The notes under the pieces are model-generated. The model did not search any database. It was not told the DNA's origin and worked only from the letters and a program-made list of their open reading frames with translations. The translations under genes were made by a program, and so were the position numbers. 64,000 nucleotides of DNA from Margaritifera margaritifera (lineage: Eukaryota; Mollusca; Bivalvia; Unionida; Margaritiferidae): positions 62,001-126,000 of the forward strand of contig JAQPZY010001129.1 in assembly GCA_029931535.1 (NCBI GenBank), in the 5' to 3' direction. Below, piece by piece: positions 11,726 through 23,370 of this stretch; position 1 is the stretch's first letter, and every line of letters starts with the position of its first letter.

Positions 11726-13700
11726 GATGTGTATGTGTTTGTCGTTAATATCATCTTCCTTTCGTCAAGATGCTTAAATTGACTTTCACCTAATTTATAT
11801 GATAATGATAATAAAGTTTCATCTATCTCATAATCATATGCATTTATAAGTGTCGAATTCGTAGAAATAAATTTCAATTATTAATTTTTTATTTCGTGTA
11901 CATTAGCAGAAAATTGGTGGGACATTTATGACAACCAAATTCGCGAAAATGTTTTAGAAGGCAAGAGAGCATTGTTATACAGTATGGTCTACTAAGTGTT
12001 CTGTAAAATTTGACAATTAACTGTCTTTCGAATCTGTGAGTATTCTCAAAGTGGAATGTTTACTATTTGAGGACTTGCATATCATCAATATGTAAATTTC
12101 AAATATATACTGCTTACAGAAAGTTAGCATTATCAATGTAACCCTCAATGGTTTTTAAGTATCTCTTTAATTAATATTACGCCATTTTAGCAAGTACTTT
12201 TTAAGTATGCTCTTAGAATAAAATATATCGGATTTAATCGATATAAATCACATTCTGTAAATATTTTGTGCAGTGACGCTGTCATCATTGCAGATATTTA
12301 GGTCAATGCAACAAGCTCAACGTGTCTCATTACATTTTAAAATACATCGTAAAATATTTTTTGCCGGTATCACTACACTTATTGATCCCATCAGAGTTTT
12401 TTGCATTCTACTGTAGTTCCTAAGAAAATCGTTCATATTTTTTCCTTGAGTTTTGCTGACCAGTGAAGATTGTTATTTGTATTCAATAGAAAGTAGCACT
12501 AAAACCTTAGCAGAAAATAAAATGTTTATTAAATTTAGTCTCTTGGCTTTTGCCCAGGATGACAACGCGAACGGGTGAGATACAGCCTGGAAAGTTAACT
12601 TGCATTACAAAAATCGTCATTTTATACAAATGTGACTATTTCCAGAAAATGGCACATACCCTATGCTGACCTTTTATATGTTGCGTCGAGGTTAGTGCTT
12701 AACATAAGTATGATGGTTTTGATGTACTTAAGCTTGTTCGTAATGCACTGGATTTCATAAATAAAATCTTGAAAATGATGGAAATATATAAGTAACTTAA
12801 TGAGTGTAGTGATGCCTTGAATAGCAAATTGGGGAAAATACATGGTGAACACGTGTTTTATGATAATTAAGCATTCTATATGCTTTCATTGCTAATCATA
12901 TTATGCATGTAAATTAAATAAACAAATAAATCAGTTATTTGGTGCATACTTGAAGAATGTAATGCGGAGAAGAAAAAAATAGCCTTTGCCCTTGTTTAGG
13001 TGGGAAACATCATATTTCGACAAGATTTCATTTTTACAAATGCTCCTACAGTTAACATTTATTTGTCACAGATTTACATTGCATTTATTTTAAACTTTAA
13101 ATTGATGCAAAAAAAAATTAATGGCATAGTTTTTTTTTCTCTTCTGGCACCATACTAGAAGTAATAGCCAGTAATAGCCAGTCTGTCTTGACAAAAATTA
13201 TGAACACAGATATTTCTTTACCATTTTCTGTGAAAAAGAGTTTGATCCCTTCAAGATGACACAGAGATTTATGATAAGGAATACATTGAGGCTCCTGGCC
13301 TGGTCATTTATGAATAATAATATTTTTAAAAATGTTGGTTTCTGAAGGTAGTGTGATGCCTTCCAAATCAATAAATCAAGCAACTTTTTCCGAACAAGTA
13401 TTACAATATCTCCAGTCCCAAGACTCTGTTAAGCCAACCGAGGAACACTGACTTTCATAGACTAATTTTATCGATGACAATATATCTACATTTAAGAATA
13501 GGGTTGCTTTATTGTTTACTGAGTTGAAATTGTTTGTTTGGTTGGATTTTTAGGGGATTTTTTTGTGGTGATGGTGGTGTTTTTTTGTGGGGTTTTTTTT
13601 TCTTTCTTTCTTCTCTCACAAAGTAAACTCATCCTTTGTAACTTTCAATTTCAATTTCTTTAAAAAAAAAGACTTGAATGTGCAGGCCAAAGGACCATTT
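11726..13700. other. unassigned stretch
   Basis: AT-rich DNA with no recognised gene. A T/G-rich low-complexity patch lies at 13540-13670, and the 10-bp phrase AGTAATAGCC is doubled near 13163. Confidence 0.4.
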
Positions 13701-13870
13701 CTGATTGATTGATTGACCCATTGGTGTTTATCGGTACATGAACACATGAAAGGTTATCATGCCGAGGCAAATATGATACAGGAGACACACCATGGCAGAT
13801 AACTCTGCCTGGTCTGGGCAGATTCGAACCAGCACTCTTCTAGTCGCGCTAACCATTGGACCGATAAAAG
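13701..13870 (-). mobile_element. tRNA-derived SINE, minus strand
   Basis: Read on the minus strand, a tRNA-like head has a box A-like CCAATGGTTAGCGCG and a box B-like GGTTCGAATCT, which are internal RNA polymerase III promoter elements. The body contains TGGTGTGTCTCCTGTA and CGGCATGATA, related to the SINE at 28.75 kb, and the element ends in GATAAACACCAATGGG plus a (TCAA)n tail. The tRNA stems no longer pair well, so it is a SINE and not a tRNA gene. Probably inactive. Confidence 0.8.
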
Positions 13871-14179
13871 AACACACAGTTTAGATGAAGGCATATATAT
13901 ATTTTCTTTCTCTTTTAATTTGATCTTTACTGTCAGATTTAGGAAAGAATCATATTTTTCACGTTTCCTATCTTCTCCAAAACAAAGAAGTATTCCTCAC
14001 GAAAAATGATTGAATGATTTCCTATAAACAAACGCAAATCAGATCATTTTTTTATTCGAAGCGACCAAACAATTACCGCTGTCATATTCGTTAATATAAT
14101 ATAACTTTTCATAATCCATATTCATGTTGCAGTGTTGACCTTCAAAAAAAGGTTTTAAATAGATCAAATGACATACCTT

Positions 14180-14665
14180 GGTATGATAATATCATCGGGA
14201 AGTATACTAGGTAAATGTAAATATGTATGTAGTGTTTTACGACACCTCAGCACAAAAGTGGCTGTATGGTGCCAACTAAAGGTAAAGTTCGAAAACTGTA
14301 AAAATGAATTGCACACAATTTTAGGATGATAAACCCTTCCAAATAAATGTAAACATTGAGTACAACAAAATAAAATATAAAACAAATTTCAGTAAAATGT
14401 ATATAAAAAACAGAAAAAATGAACATATGTAAAATCCTTACAATATGCTTACAATTTGTTGTATAAACCGCATTCCCATAAAGAGTCTAAGATTTTCTCG
14501 GGTGGTATATCCTTACGGTTTCTTCATGCAGTGCACGTCAAAATACTTCTGTTTTACATAGTGAAAATCAACACACTTAACAAGAATGTGTTCCACTGTC
14601 AGTGGATACTGGCATGGTATGCATTCTGGTCAAAGTTCACCCTTCAGGGGGTATGCATGAGGAAG
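14180..14665 (-). mobile_element. 5'-truncated LINE: zinc-binding tail of ORF2 and 3' UTR
   Basis: On the minus strand the segment near 14460-14640 reads CIPCQYPLTVEHILVKCVDF, the C-C-H-C arrangement at the C-terminus of many LINE ORF2 proteins, where PLTVEHIL is typical. Stops and shifts interrupt it. Downstream (14180-14450) is a 3' UTR that is also found, diverged, on the plus strand at 54295-54560: both carry TGTTTACATTTATTTGGAAG and GTGCTGAGGTGYCGTAAAAC-like blocks and end near a TACATACAT simple repeat. The 73-codon frame at 14164-14385 lies in this UTR and is not a gene. Confidence 0.8.
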
Positions 14666-14889
14666 GTATTTGTTAGTATACTAGGAATAGTAACGGATCC
14701 AAAAAAAAAAAAAAAAAAGTTGCTCTGAAATTAAAGAAGCCAAAGAAAAAGCAAATATGTACAAAATTAAGAAATAATAGCTATTATTCTCCAGAAAACG
14801 ACGGATTTTTTTAAAGACTCTAGAAACACGGACTTTTTATACAGCAAATCCTAGAGGATTATCTCTGTTCGTTAGTAATAGAGATTACT

Positions 14890-16430
14890 ATTAATCCAAT
14901 ATCTCCTTTAATAATAGATGAGAACCTTGGCATGCGTGAAATATATTTGAAAGACGCCGAAAAAGAAAATCGTTTCAATAATTACTTTGTGCCCTTATCT
15001 AACATAGACGATGATAACGTAACCCTGTCTGAATTAAAACTCGGAACTTAAGAAATTTTTCATCATATTCATATTAGGAACAAAGAGATTTATTATGTGA
15101 TAATGTCGCTTTCTCTTGACAAGGCAGTAGGAATTGATATCATAAGTCATTGGGTTGGTCAGGTGTATTTTAAACTCCATTGTTAGACCACTTGCTCTTA
15201 TTTTCAATTGATCCTTGAGGGAAAAGAAATCTCCTGCTATGTGGAAAACAGCAAACGTGATATCACAGACAACTTATCTACTGTAACTACCGTATATACT
15301 CTCGTATAAACCGATATCAACTGCAAACTGCATAGACCTAGATCTGCCGTCTCTGTGTCTATGCAGTTTGTAAGGACTAATCAGTAGAACAAACAGCATA
15401 GACCCTGATCTGCCGGCGCATTATGCGACGGCAGATCTTGGTCTATGTTGTTTGTATTTGGACCGGAATTATACGCGAGTATGACGGTAGGTTATTAGCT
15501 CTCAACTATTGCTCCCTCAGCTCTCTATCTTCAGATATTGAACATACTATAAATGAAGACTAGAAATAATTAATAAATGGAACAAACATTGACTCGTCAC
15601 CCTAAATCCATCAAAAACTGAAGCTATCGTATTCAATTATACTAATACTAGCGAAGCCATTACTACAGACTGTATATATGATGTTACAATGATCACATTT
15701 TCTACAACTTTAAACGCCGTGGGATTACCCTTTCGAATGGTTGTGATTGGAGTAGGCTAAAGACATCGTTGATATCATGCTAAAGGCTTCTAAATTTATT
15801 GCCACTGCGATGACACTTACTGTACGTTCAAATTAAGCAGACACTTTTGTAAAAAATATGTATATATCCTTTGCTAGACCCATACTCGAATATGCCGATG
15901 TTGACTGGGATGGATGTATTGAATAGATTAGAACATCTCCAAATAGGAGCTGCAAGAATAGTAACCAGATAGACAATAAGTTCTAGATCAGAATGTTTGC
16001 TCAATGACTCTGGCTGGAGACAGACTCATAAATCAATAACCTTTTAGAAAATCCTTCGTCATATGAGACCAGATTTTTAAAAAAAATGATTTGCTACCAC
16101 CAATTGTTGCTGTAATTTAGATGGCAGACACATAATCGGAAATAAGTACAACCACATCGTTCCTTTCTGCCGCTCTCACTTTTAGCTAAACCATTTGAGC
16201 CTTCAACAGGCAACTTATGGAATGAATTACCTCAAGAAGTCAGGAATTCTTCATCTCTTTCACCTTAAAACAGAGGCGTACCCTCATATTTCTTGACAGG
16301 AAAAAGGAAACTCTGTGACCTTCATACTCTACTGCAAAATAACTGTTCATCTCTAAAGATGGATCTTTCTATAAATTATATAAACGTCGATCTGATTGAT
16401 GTGCAACTGCCTTGAAGCAAATTAAACAAC
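14890..16430 (+). pseudogene. degenerate CR1/L2-like LINE ORF2 (reverse transcriptase) remnant
   Basis: Pieces of a LINE ORF2 follow one another in the right order on the plus strand, split by stops and frameshifts. They include FNNYFVPLSNIDDDNVTLSE (~14975-15035), LDKAVGIDIISH (~15115), WKTANV (~15240), LNPSKTEAIVFNYT (~15600-15645), RPILEYADVDWDG (~15888-15925), LNRLEHLQIGAARIV (~15920-15963) and AKPFEPSTGNLWNELPQEVR (~16185-16243). These match the reverse-transcriptase linker, the thumb and the C-terminal region of CR1/L2-type LINEs. The central palm with the YADD catalytic motif is absent; the palindromic MITE at 15290-15487 sits exactly where it should be. Not functional. The clade is inferred from these phrases only. 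Confidence 0.85.
15290..15487. mobile_element. palindromic MITE, copy 1, with TA target duplication
   Basis: Terminal inverted repeats CCGTATATACTCTCGTATAA (left) and the complement of TTATACGCGAGTATGACGG (right), flanked by TA at 15288-15289 and 15488-15489. Inside are two hairpins built on the phrase CATAGACCCTGATCTGCCG and its complement, separated by a linker GGACTAATCAGTA. Length 198 bp; no coding capacity. TA duplication suggests a Tc1/mariner-type (or other TA-targeting) transposase, but the superfamily is not proven. Confidence 0.85.
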
Positions 16431-16637
16431 TTATCATTACTTTTTTTAAAATATAGATTTTACGACATTCCCAGGCGATATTTCATGAACTCTTTACAAG
16501 GATTAGCAGTGCACATCGATCTAAATGTGATTATTTTTCAAAAACAAACTTATATAGATAAGCAGCCCTAATATCTGTTAACAAATCCAAATCTTTATCA
16601 AAAGAACCAACGATTTATCATAAAACCTGCCTATTTT

Positions 16638-16797
16638 ATCGTATTCATCCTTTTAATGACATATTAATCTAATTTGTCTGTGTTTTCATCGTATTAATCT
16701 TTTTCATGACATATTAAAAATCTAATTTGTCTGTGTTTTCATCGTATTCATCTTTTTAATGACATATTAATAATCTAATTTGTCTGTGTTTTCAGCT
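16638..16797 (+). repeat. ~50-53-bp tandem repeat, 3 copies
   Basis: CGTATTCATCYTTTTAATGA then CATATTAA-TCTAATTTGTC and TGTGTTTTCAT, repeated three times with an ATA-type insertion in units two and three. Confidence 0.9.
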
Positions 16798-17074
16798 TCT
16801 GTGCTTTTTTAATTTTGCTGAAAATTTTATGTTTTCCGTATCAGATAGTACAATTTTGCAGCGTTTTCTAGATGCAAACCTAATTGAATTTGTTGACATT
16901 TCATCTAAAATCTGAATTAAGGAATTAAAGGTTGACAGCAAAATACCTCAACCAGTCTTTCCAACCATCCATTCCAGTTTAATTTTCATCTTTAAATTGC
17001 TTTCGTCAAATGATATGTTCTATGTAAGCATATAAGATTATATCCAGAAATTTATAGGAATAGTTCCTTTTGTA

Positions 17075-17330
17075 TGCATGTATCTATGTATGCATGTATG
17101 TGTGTATTTATGTATGCCTGTATATATGTATTTATATATGTATTTATATCTGTCGGTATGTATGTATGTATGTATGTATGTATGTATGTATGTATGTATG
17201 TATGTATGTATGTGTGTGTATGTATGTATGTATGTATGTATGTATGTATGTATGTATGTATGTATGTATGTATGTATGTATGTATGTATGTATGTATGTA
17301 TGTATGCATGTAAGTATGTATGTGTACGTA
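17075..17330. repeat. (ATGT)n microsatellite with degenerate flanks
   Basis: Nearly pure TATG units from 17156 to 17308 (about 38), with one GTGTGTG interruption near 17213, and decayed TATG/TATT units from 17075. Frames on both strands across it are Met-Tyr-Val-Cys or Thr-Tyr-Ile-His runs and are spurious. Confidence 0.97.
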
Positions 17331-17810
17331 GTTACATATACACGTATGAATGCATATACGTATGTATCTTGGTACCTAACAATGTAATGACATCTCACCA
17401 TCACTATGTTTCCACCAGCACTTTCATTTACTGATGTTACTATATCATGATCTGTTATATTAGTTTGTTTTTGATCCCTGTTCAATTTATTGTGTGTATT
17501 TATGAAATATTGGTTAAATAGCAATTCTAAATTTGTAGAACTTGGGTCCAATACATTTGCCATGCATTTATGATTTAGCAATACAATATATTGAAATTAT
17601 GCATGTAGATAAAATCCTAATTGCATAGGCTAAATACTTCATAGCAGTCCTCCACCACTCACCCACTCCGCTTGCACGTCGGAAAACTAATCAAGAGCCC
17701 AGAAAACGAGGTGTCAACGTTATGTATAAAATTGTAAGAGTTCACCGGAACAACTATGCACAGTTATGTGTAATGTCTTGCTTGCGGTAAAATCTATCGA
17801 ACACTAGTAT

Positions 17811-18012
17811 TTTATAATTATTTGAGCTGCGAGTTCATTAAAGAATTGAGCTTCATATTTTACAGGATTGATGACGTCATGAAGCCTGAAAATGGATTAC
17901 ACAGTGCATGAAGGCAGTTCATCTACTGTGTGTAATCGATTTTCAACCTTCATAACGTCACGAATCCTGTAAATATGACGTTCATTTCTTATAATTACAA
18001 ATAGTTATAAAG
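17811..18012. mobile_element. foldback element (MITE-like), ~200 bp
   Basis: Long imperfect inverted repeat. Left arm includes TTTTACAGGATTGATGACGT and ATGAAGCCTGAAAATGGATT and ACACAGT; right arm includes ACTGTGTGTAATCGATTTTC, AACCTTCATAACGTCACGAA and TCCTGTAAATATGA. Outer arms (TTTATAATTATTTG versus ACAAATAGTTATAAA) also pair. The loop is ~17 bases (GCATGAAGGCAGTTCAT). No clear target duplication; no coding capacity. Confidence 0.65.
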
Positions 18013-19172
18013 ATAATAACGAATCTTAAGGAATAAATACCAGAACAATATTTTAAATATTGTTTACAAATACTGTCAAAGCGCAAATGAAGGGCGCATG
18101 AAGAAATAAGAATTTTATTTCTGGTGTTACGAACTAATGACTATACGTTTTCTGCGTCAGATGACGCCATTTTAACCGGTCTAAACGCGCGTTACAAAGA
18201 CTCGGTAAAATGTTGTAAATATATATCAAAATAGAAATATTGAGAATAGTATTGCTTTTTTATTTTATCTGTTATATAATACAGCGCCAATAAAAAAAAA
18301 TGTATTTAACAGATCCAGGCAACTTTAAACTTTAAGAGGAAGCCATTCTCTTTAAAGTGTTTTTAAATAAGGTTAAAAGTACCATCGGATACGTTTGAAA
18401 GATTGTTTAGGTTCGATTTAAAGAGACAATGAATACAACATTTAAGTGTTGTAATGTTATTAAGCAACCCTGGTTATTTTATTTTTAATTATATAGAAAA
18501 AAGACTACCCTTTTCATGCTATCAAGCGGTCATTATTGTTTTACGCTGGAATTATAGACAGAAAGAAGACTACCCTTTACGTGTTGTAATGTTATGAAGG
18601 GGCCGTGAATACTGATGTCGCCAGGTCTTTTATTCACTTGCAGGTGTTGTTTAGCGTATTTTGTGTCTGTTTTTGTTGATTTTACAATAGATACAATACT
18701 CACGATGCTAGATATAAGGTTGCAGAAAAGTAATAAAGTTCACCATAAGAAAGACTAGGATGTTATATAATCAAAATTATATTTGGCCTTAACCTTTTGA
18801 GTGATTTTGCAATTTATGTGCACATTCTGTTGCTAAAGAATTCGCTTTATCTTGTCTAATTGCAAACGCATGCTTGTGTATAAAAGGCATACAAATTTTG
18901 AACTACAAACCTATCAAAGATGTCACCACATAATCGATAAACGATTACATACAATAATTATTTTTTCATACCCCCCTATGCGCTTTATTTAGATTGCAAA
19001 TAAAGACGAGAACTGATATGGACGGCTTTGACTGACGACAAAACGCTTTGACGGTTCCAGACAGCTTGCAGAGTAATTTAGTCAGATTACAGATTAAATT
19101 CAATCAATTGTTGACGTGTCAAAATTTCCAAATATTTAAATAATCTCGGCAATTACATACTCCCCTGCAGAC
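18013..19172. other. unassigned stretch
   Basis: No recognised gene. The phrase GAAAGAAGACTACCCTTT-like occurs twice (about 18500 and 18560), a short local duplication. Confidence 0.4.
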
Positions 19173-19400
19173 CTACTACTACTTCTACTACCAGACTATT
19201 ATTTTCATCACATGCGCTTACTACTATTACAAATACAACAACTACTACTACTGCCAGTGGCGGATCCAGATAGGTGGGGGGGGGGGGGGGGGGGGCAGTG
19301 GCGGATCCAGATAGGTGGTGGTGGTGGGGGGAACAGCAAAGTCTTCGTTGTACTAGTAGTAGTTGTAGTAGTAGCTGTTGTTGTTGACGTAGCAGCAGCA
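19173..19400. repeat. poly-G and trinucleotide hairpin with doubled CAGTGG unit
   Basis: A 23-bp phrase starting CAGTGGCGGATCCAGATAGG occurs at 19255 and 19296, separated by 20 consecutive G (19276-19295). Left flank is rich in ACT/CTA triplets and the right flank in GTA/GTT triplets, so the flanks are broadly complementary and could form a large hairpin. The CAGTGGCGG start resembles the ends of the hAT-type MITEs at 31.4 and 60.0 kb, but no matching 3' end is present. Confidence 0.7.
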
Positions 19401-19862
19401 GTAGTTTAAAAACGTAAACAAATATGTTTTCACGACTGCACTCGTGGAACCGCAGCTTTTTATGTTGTACTGAATAATACAGTACTTGTCAACTACCCTA
19501 TCCACAAAGACTTATTCAATTGCATTAGCAGTGGAAATCCGTTTCCGCTAAGGTTACGTTTGAATCAAAAATAGAAACATGAAATATGATAAATGAACAT
19601 TGCGTGTGGTAATTTAGCGAGTCTTTTCAAATTGTCAACACATACCATTTGGACATATGGATGCAATAGAACACATGATTATATTTAACTACATATATTT
19701 AACAAATTTCCAAAAGTATATTTGTTATATTTTGGGCAAATCGGTGTATCCGCAGGGATACAACGGTCACGACGAAGGGGTCTAGATTGTATTCTCGAAT
19801 CATATAAGTGAAGAACCTGTTATTCTTCATGAAAAGTGATTACAAGAGCAATTAGCCAAGTA

Positions 19863-20075
19863 CCGTCTGTACTCGCGTATAATTGGACTCCAAATGCAAA
19901 CAACATAGACCCTTATCTGCCGTCGCATAATTCGCCGGCAGATCAGGGTCTATGTTTTTTATTTTACTGATTAGTCCTTACAAACCGCATTGAATCTGAT
20001 CTGCCGGCGCATAATGCGCCGGCCGATCTGTGTCTATGCAAATTGTAGTTAGTCACGTCTTATACGCGAGTATAA
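19863..20075. mobile_element. palindromic MITE, copy 2, opposite orientation
   Basis: Begins TACCGTCTGTACTCGCGTAT and ends CTTATACGCGAGTATAA. Both internal hairpins are present: CATAGACCCTTATCTGCCG pairs with CGGCAGATCAGGGTCTATG, and a second hairpin carries CTGCCGGCGCATAATGCGCC. The linker reads TACTGATTAGTCC, the complement of that in copy 1, so the two copies lie in opposite orientation. The right terminus has lost the final CGGTA. Confidence 0.82.
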
Positions 20076-21307
20076 ACAAAATTTCTAGTATGACCTTGCC
20101 ATGAGTGATATCAGTAATTTTAACGGGGATTATTCATTTCTTGTTCAGTGGTAATGACGTATGAAGTTTACGGTTGGCATCATTTTTACACATACCATTA
20201 TGCTACTGTAGATAGTAATTTTGTTTATTTGTTCTGAAAATTTTGTATATTTAATTAAAATAGACACCGTAGAATAGCAAGACAGCTCTGTTTGCAGGGG
20301 ACATAATCCAGGACCATTTTTTCTTAGATTAGTTTTAGATGTGTTGTATCTATTCAAGTTATCCGTTTATCACACTGCACTTTGAATGGCAATTTTGCAT
20401 GTAACAGATTTTACTATGGTCAACATCAGGTATTTCCATCATTTATGTTGTAAGTAATTTGATTGCTATGTAGAATATGTTTTATATATTCGTTTTTGGT
20501 GATAATAGACTTAACTTCTTCAAGGGATTACAAAAAAGAAACATTCTTAAAACATAAAGTAGGATGCTTGGCCGGAAATCACCGCTTAATGTTGTTACAG
20601 TTCAATTTAACGTTAATTTTGTCAGAATATAGCCGATTATCAGGGTTAAGCAAATCAAAAGAAACTTGTACAGATATATGTGTGTGTGTACGTTTTATGT
20701 TTGAAAAAAACTAATTTTTTATGAATACATTCCAAATTACTTTTCGTCAAACATCTATGATTGATCTTTCAATGCAAACACAGAAGAAACGTAAATAATG
20801 TATCGAATGCTATGTATATTTATGAAAAAAAAACTGAGAGAAAAAAATCCTCAAATATTTGTTATCTTAAGGAAATGATGGTTAGCTAAACATCTTGTAG
20901 GATTTCAATATGTGTTATAGTTTCTTTTTCTGAAATTTTTTTTTTTAATTAAAGACCTTGCAAAGCGTTCCGGCCTCAAGATTATAAATTGTTTTGCAAA
21001 AAAACAAACTTGAATTAAAATTTATAATTTTAAAAATTACGTAGAAATTTGTAAATTTCTATGAAATTTGACAATAAAAGGAGGTATAATTAGTAATTGT
21101 TTTTAGACTGATTTCAAGCGCATTTTCAGAAGATTTTCTTTTTAAGCTCCTGGCCTCTAAGAAATTTCCTTAGCAAAATATGTAAACGCGAATGTAAAGC
21201 AAAAAAATTGAATTTCGGAGACAGTCGTTTCGTTCCAACAATTTCATCACCTTTAGTTATAAAGAGCAATGGATTAGAAGAACATCCAATTTTTACAGCT
21301 TATTGGA
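20076..21307. other. unassigned stretch
   Basis: AT-rich DNA without recognised features; the 83-codon frame at 20463-20714 is not protein-like. Confidence 0.4.
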
Positions 21308-21333
21308 GTGGGGTGGTGGTGGTGGTGGTGGGT
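21308..21333. repeat. short (GGT)n tract
   Basis: GTGGTGGTGGTGGTGGTGGG-like run in otherwise AT-rich DNA. Confidence 0.85.
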
Positions 21334-21567
21334 GTATAAAACTCGCAAATACTGAAGCAGCAGTTGTGGACGATCTGTGTTTTCGAAAAAAAGTATTCAT
21401 TAAAACTCATTCACATTGATTAGCCTTAGGCATTACACGTTCATGCTAAATAATAAATAAATAACGTATCTTTTGCGTTTTAATATGAAAAATACCCGGC
21501 CATTATCAGATATTACAGATTTCTGTACATACTCATAGCTTGAAACCCTTATAATATGAAAAACCCT

Positions 21568-21569
<2 letters not shown>

Positions 21570-21625
<56 letters not shown>
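21570..21625. repeat. (AT)n microsatellite
   Basis: About 28 AT units. Confidence 0.97.
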
Positions 21626-21627
<2 letters not shown>

Positions 21628-22670
21628 ACCTTTCCATAATGATGTAGAAAGCCCGAGTAAAAGTACGTACCAGTTTTATTTGCACAGTGGAGTAAACGTA
21701 CATACAGGCTTTGTTTGTGCCCTAACAGGACATATTGAAGACTCAGTTTCATGACTTGTAAGTCAGCCCTGCTTTAACTTAAAATCATTCAAAAGGTTAC
21801 TGTATCGTTTGAGAAAGTTTTACATTGACTTTATGTACGACATAGATTTCAAAAATCTATGACCCCTCTTTTTGGTTTGACGTTAATTTACGAAATTCTG
21901 TTGATTTAAATGGGTAAACTTATAAGCTATAGGAGCATAATCCGATTTTTTCGGTCTGGCTTTTATTTTATGTCATATTTTCCTTGCCAATCAGATGTGC
22001 AAAGAAGACGCCTTTTAGCGACAACCTTGTTTTAAAAAAAGTACTCCATGTGCATCATTATGTCCGTCAAATGTAGCAGAGCCTGTTTATGACAATAAAC
22101 AACTATTCAAAACTTGTACATATTGGATGAACTTCATTAATCAAATCTGGTATGTTTTGTGTCTGAATGCAGCGTCAGATATTCCAACCTCACAAAAGGT
22201 TTATGTTAAACATAATCTAGGAGCCGCCCTGTTCATGTCAATGCCTAAAACCTAATTAAAGTGTCTCTATTTTCTGTACATTCCAGAAATGAGGGTCATA
22301 GTCAGTTTCAAAGCCGGGTTGCATCTTACGGTTGCAATATAATGGAATGGTGACTTGTGATCACATTTACTTTTTGGCAAACGTGGAAACGCCCAGAGTA
22401 ATCAATACCATTTTGTGGACTTATCGATGAGCCTTTTCTCTGCCTTAAGAAAAATAAAATTTATAAAATCAGCCCTGTACCATTTACCTTTACATACCAA
22501 ATTCTTACGTATTTATCTTTACAAGGTTACAGTGTTAGATACCGTATGTATTGCTTAATGTTTGTAATAGCACGCTTGACATCCAAGTACTGTTAGACCA
22601 CTGTAAAATACTTGTAGTGTACAGCCTCTCAGAATTCAAACATATCCCTTATGTTCCTGTTGTATATTTT
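21626..22670. other. unassigned stretch
   Basis: No gene, RNA or repeat recognised. Confidence 0.4.
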
Positions 22671-22888
22671 TCACGCGGGAAAAAAAAAACGTTCAAGCCA
22701 ATATGGGTTTATGTCTGCGCCGTTCTGTATAATTTCATTTAGTCCTGTTACAACGCGATGGCGAGGAGAAAGATTAGAGAGTGCAACTGGATGTGCATAA
22801 CATTTACGCTTGTCTCGAGACATGAAAAGCATGATCTCATGGCCATCTTCTGTAGTTATTTCCCCAGATAAGTAAAACTCATACATAC
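22671..22888 (-). CDS. unrecognised exon-like open frame
   Basis: On the minus strand a frame opens behind an acceptor-like TTGGATTTAG (AG at 22890-22889) and reads MYEFYLSGEITTEDGHEIML, then FMSRDKRKCYAHPVALSNLS and PRHRVVTGLNEII before a weaker tail and a stop at about 22671. Composition is protein-like: few Phe/Leu/Ile homopolymers, balanced charges, and mixed codon use, unlike neighbouring chance frames. I do not recognise the family. The pyrimidine tract before the AG is poor, no good donor is visible downstream, and no partner exon is seen nearby. It could be a single exon of a gene reaching beyond this stretch, a piece of an unknown transposon protein, or chance. Confidence 0.22.
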
Positions 22889-22969
22889 CTAAATCCAAGT
22901 AATATATTCTCCCATTTGATCCTTAACTCGCTACTGTTTTGTAATTTAATAGTACCCTTTAAAAATATA

Positions 22970-23370
22970 TGCACTTAGCGTGGCATAACGTACTGATATG
23001 CACTTAGTGTGGCATAACGTACTGATATGCACTTGGTGTGACATAACGTACTGTTATGCACTTGGTGTGACATAACGTACTGATATGCACTTGGTGTGAC
23101 ATTACGTACTGATATGCACATAGTGTGACATAACTTACTGTTATACACTTGATGTGACATAACGTACTGTTATGCACTTGGTGTGACATAACGTACTGTT
23201 ATGCACTTGGTGTGACATAACGTACTAATATGCACTTAGTGTGACATAACGTACTGATATGCACTTGGTGTGACATAACGTAGTTATGCACTTGGAGTGA
23301 CATAACGTACTGTTATTACCTTGGTGTGACATAACGTACTGATATGCACTTGGTGTGACATAACGTACTG
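22970..23370 (+). repeat. 29-bp minisatellite, about 14 copies
   Basis: Unit TGCACTTGGTGTGACATAAC followed by GTACTGATA, starting at 22970, 22999, 23028 and so on; GATA/GTTA and TTGG/TTAG variants alternate. The overlapping minus-strand frames are products of the repeat. Confidence 0.95.

Noticed and set aside
10497..11777. 426-codon open frame of 12-residue repeats (and counterparts on the minus strand)
   Set aside because: It exists because the 36-bp unit is divisible by three and lacks stops; several frames on both strands are open at once and unit changes show no codon-position bias.
17052..17581. Tyr-Ile-His-Thr and Met-Tyr-Val-Cys frames on both strands
   Set aside because: Translation of (ATGT)n.
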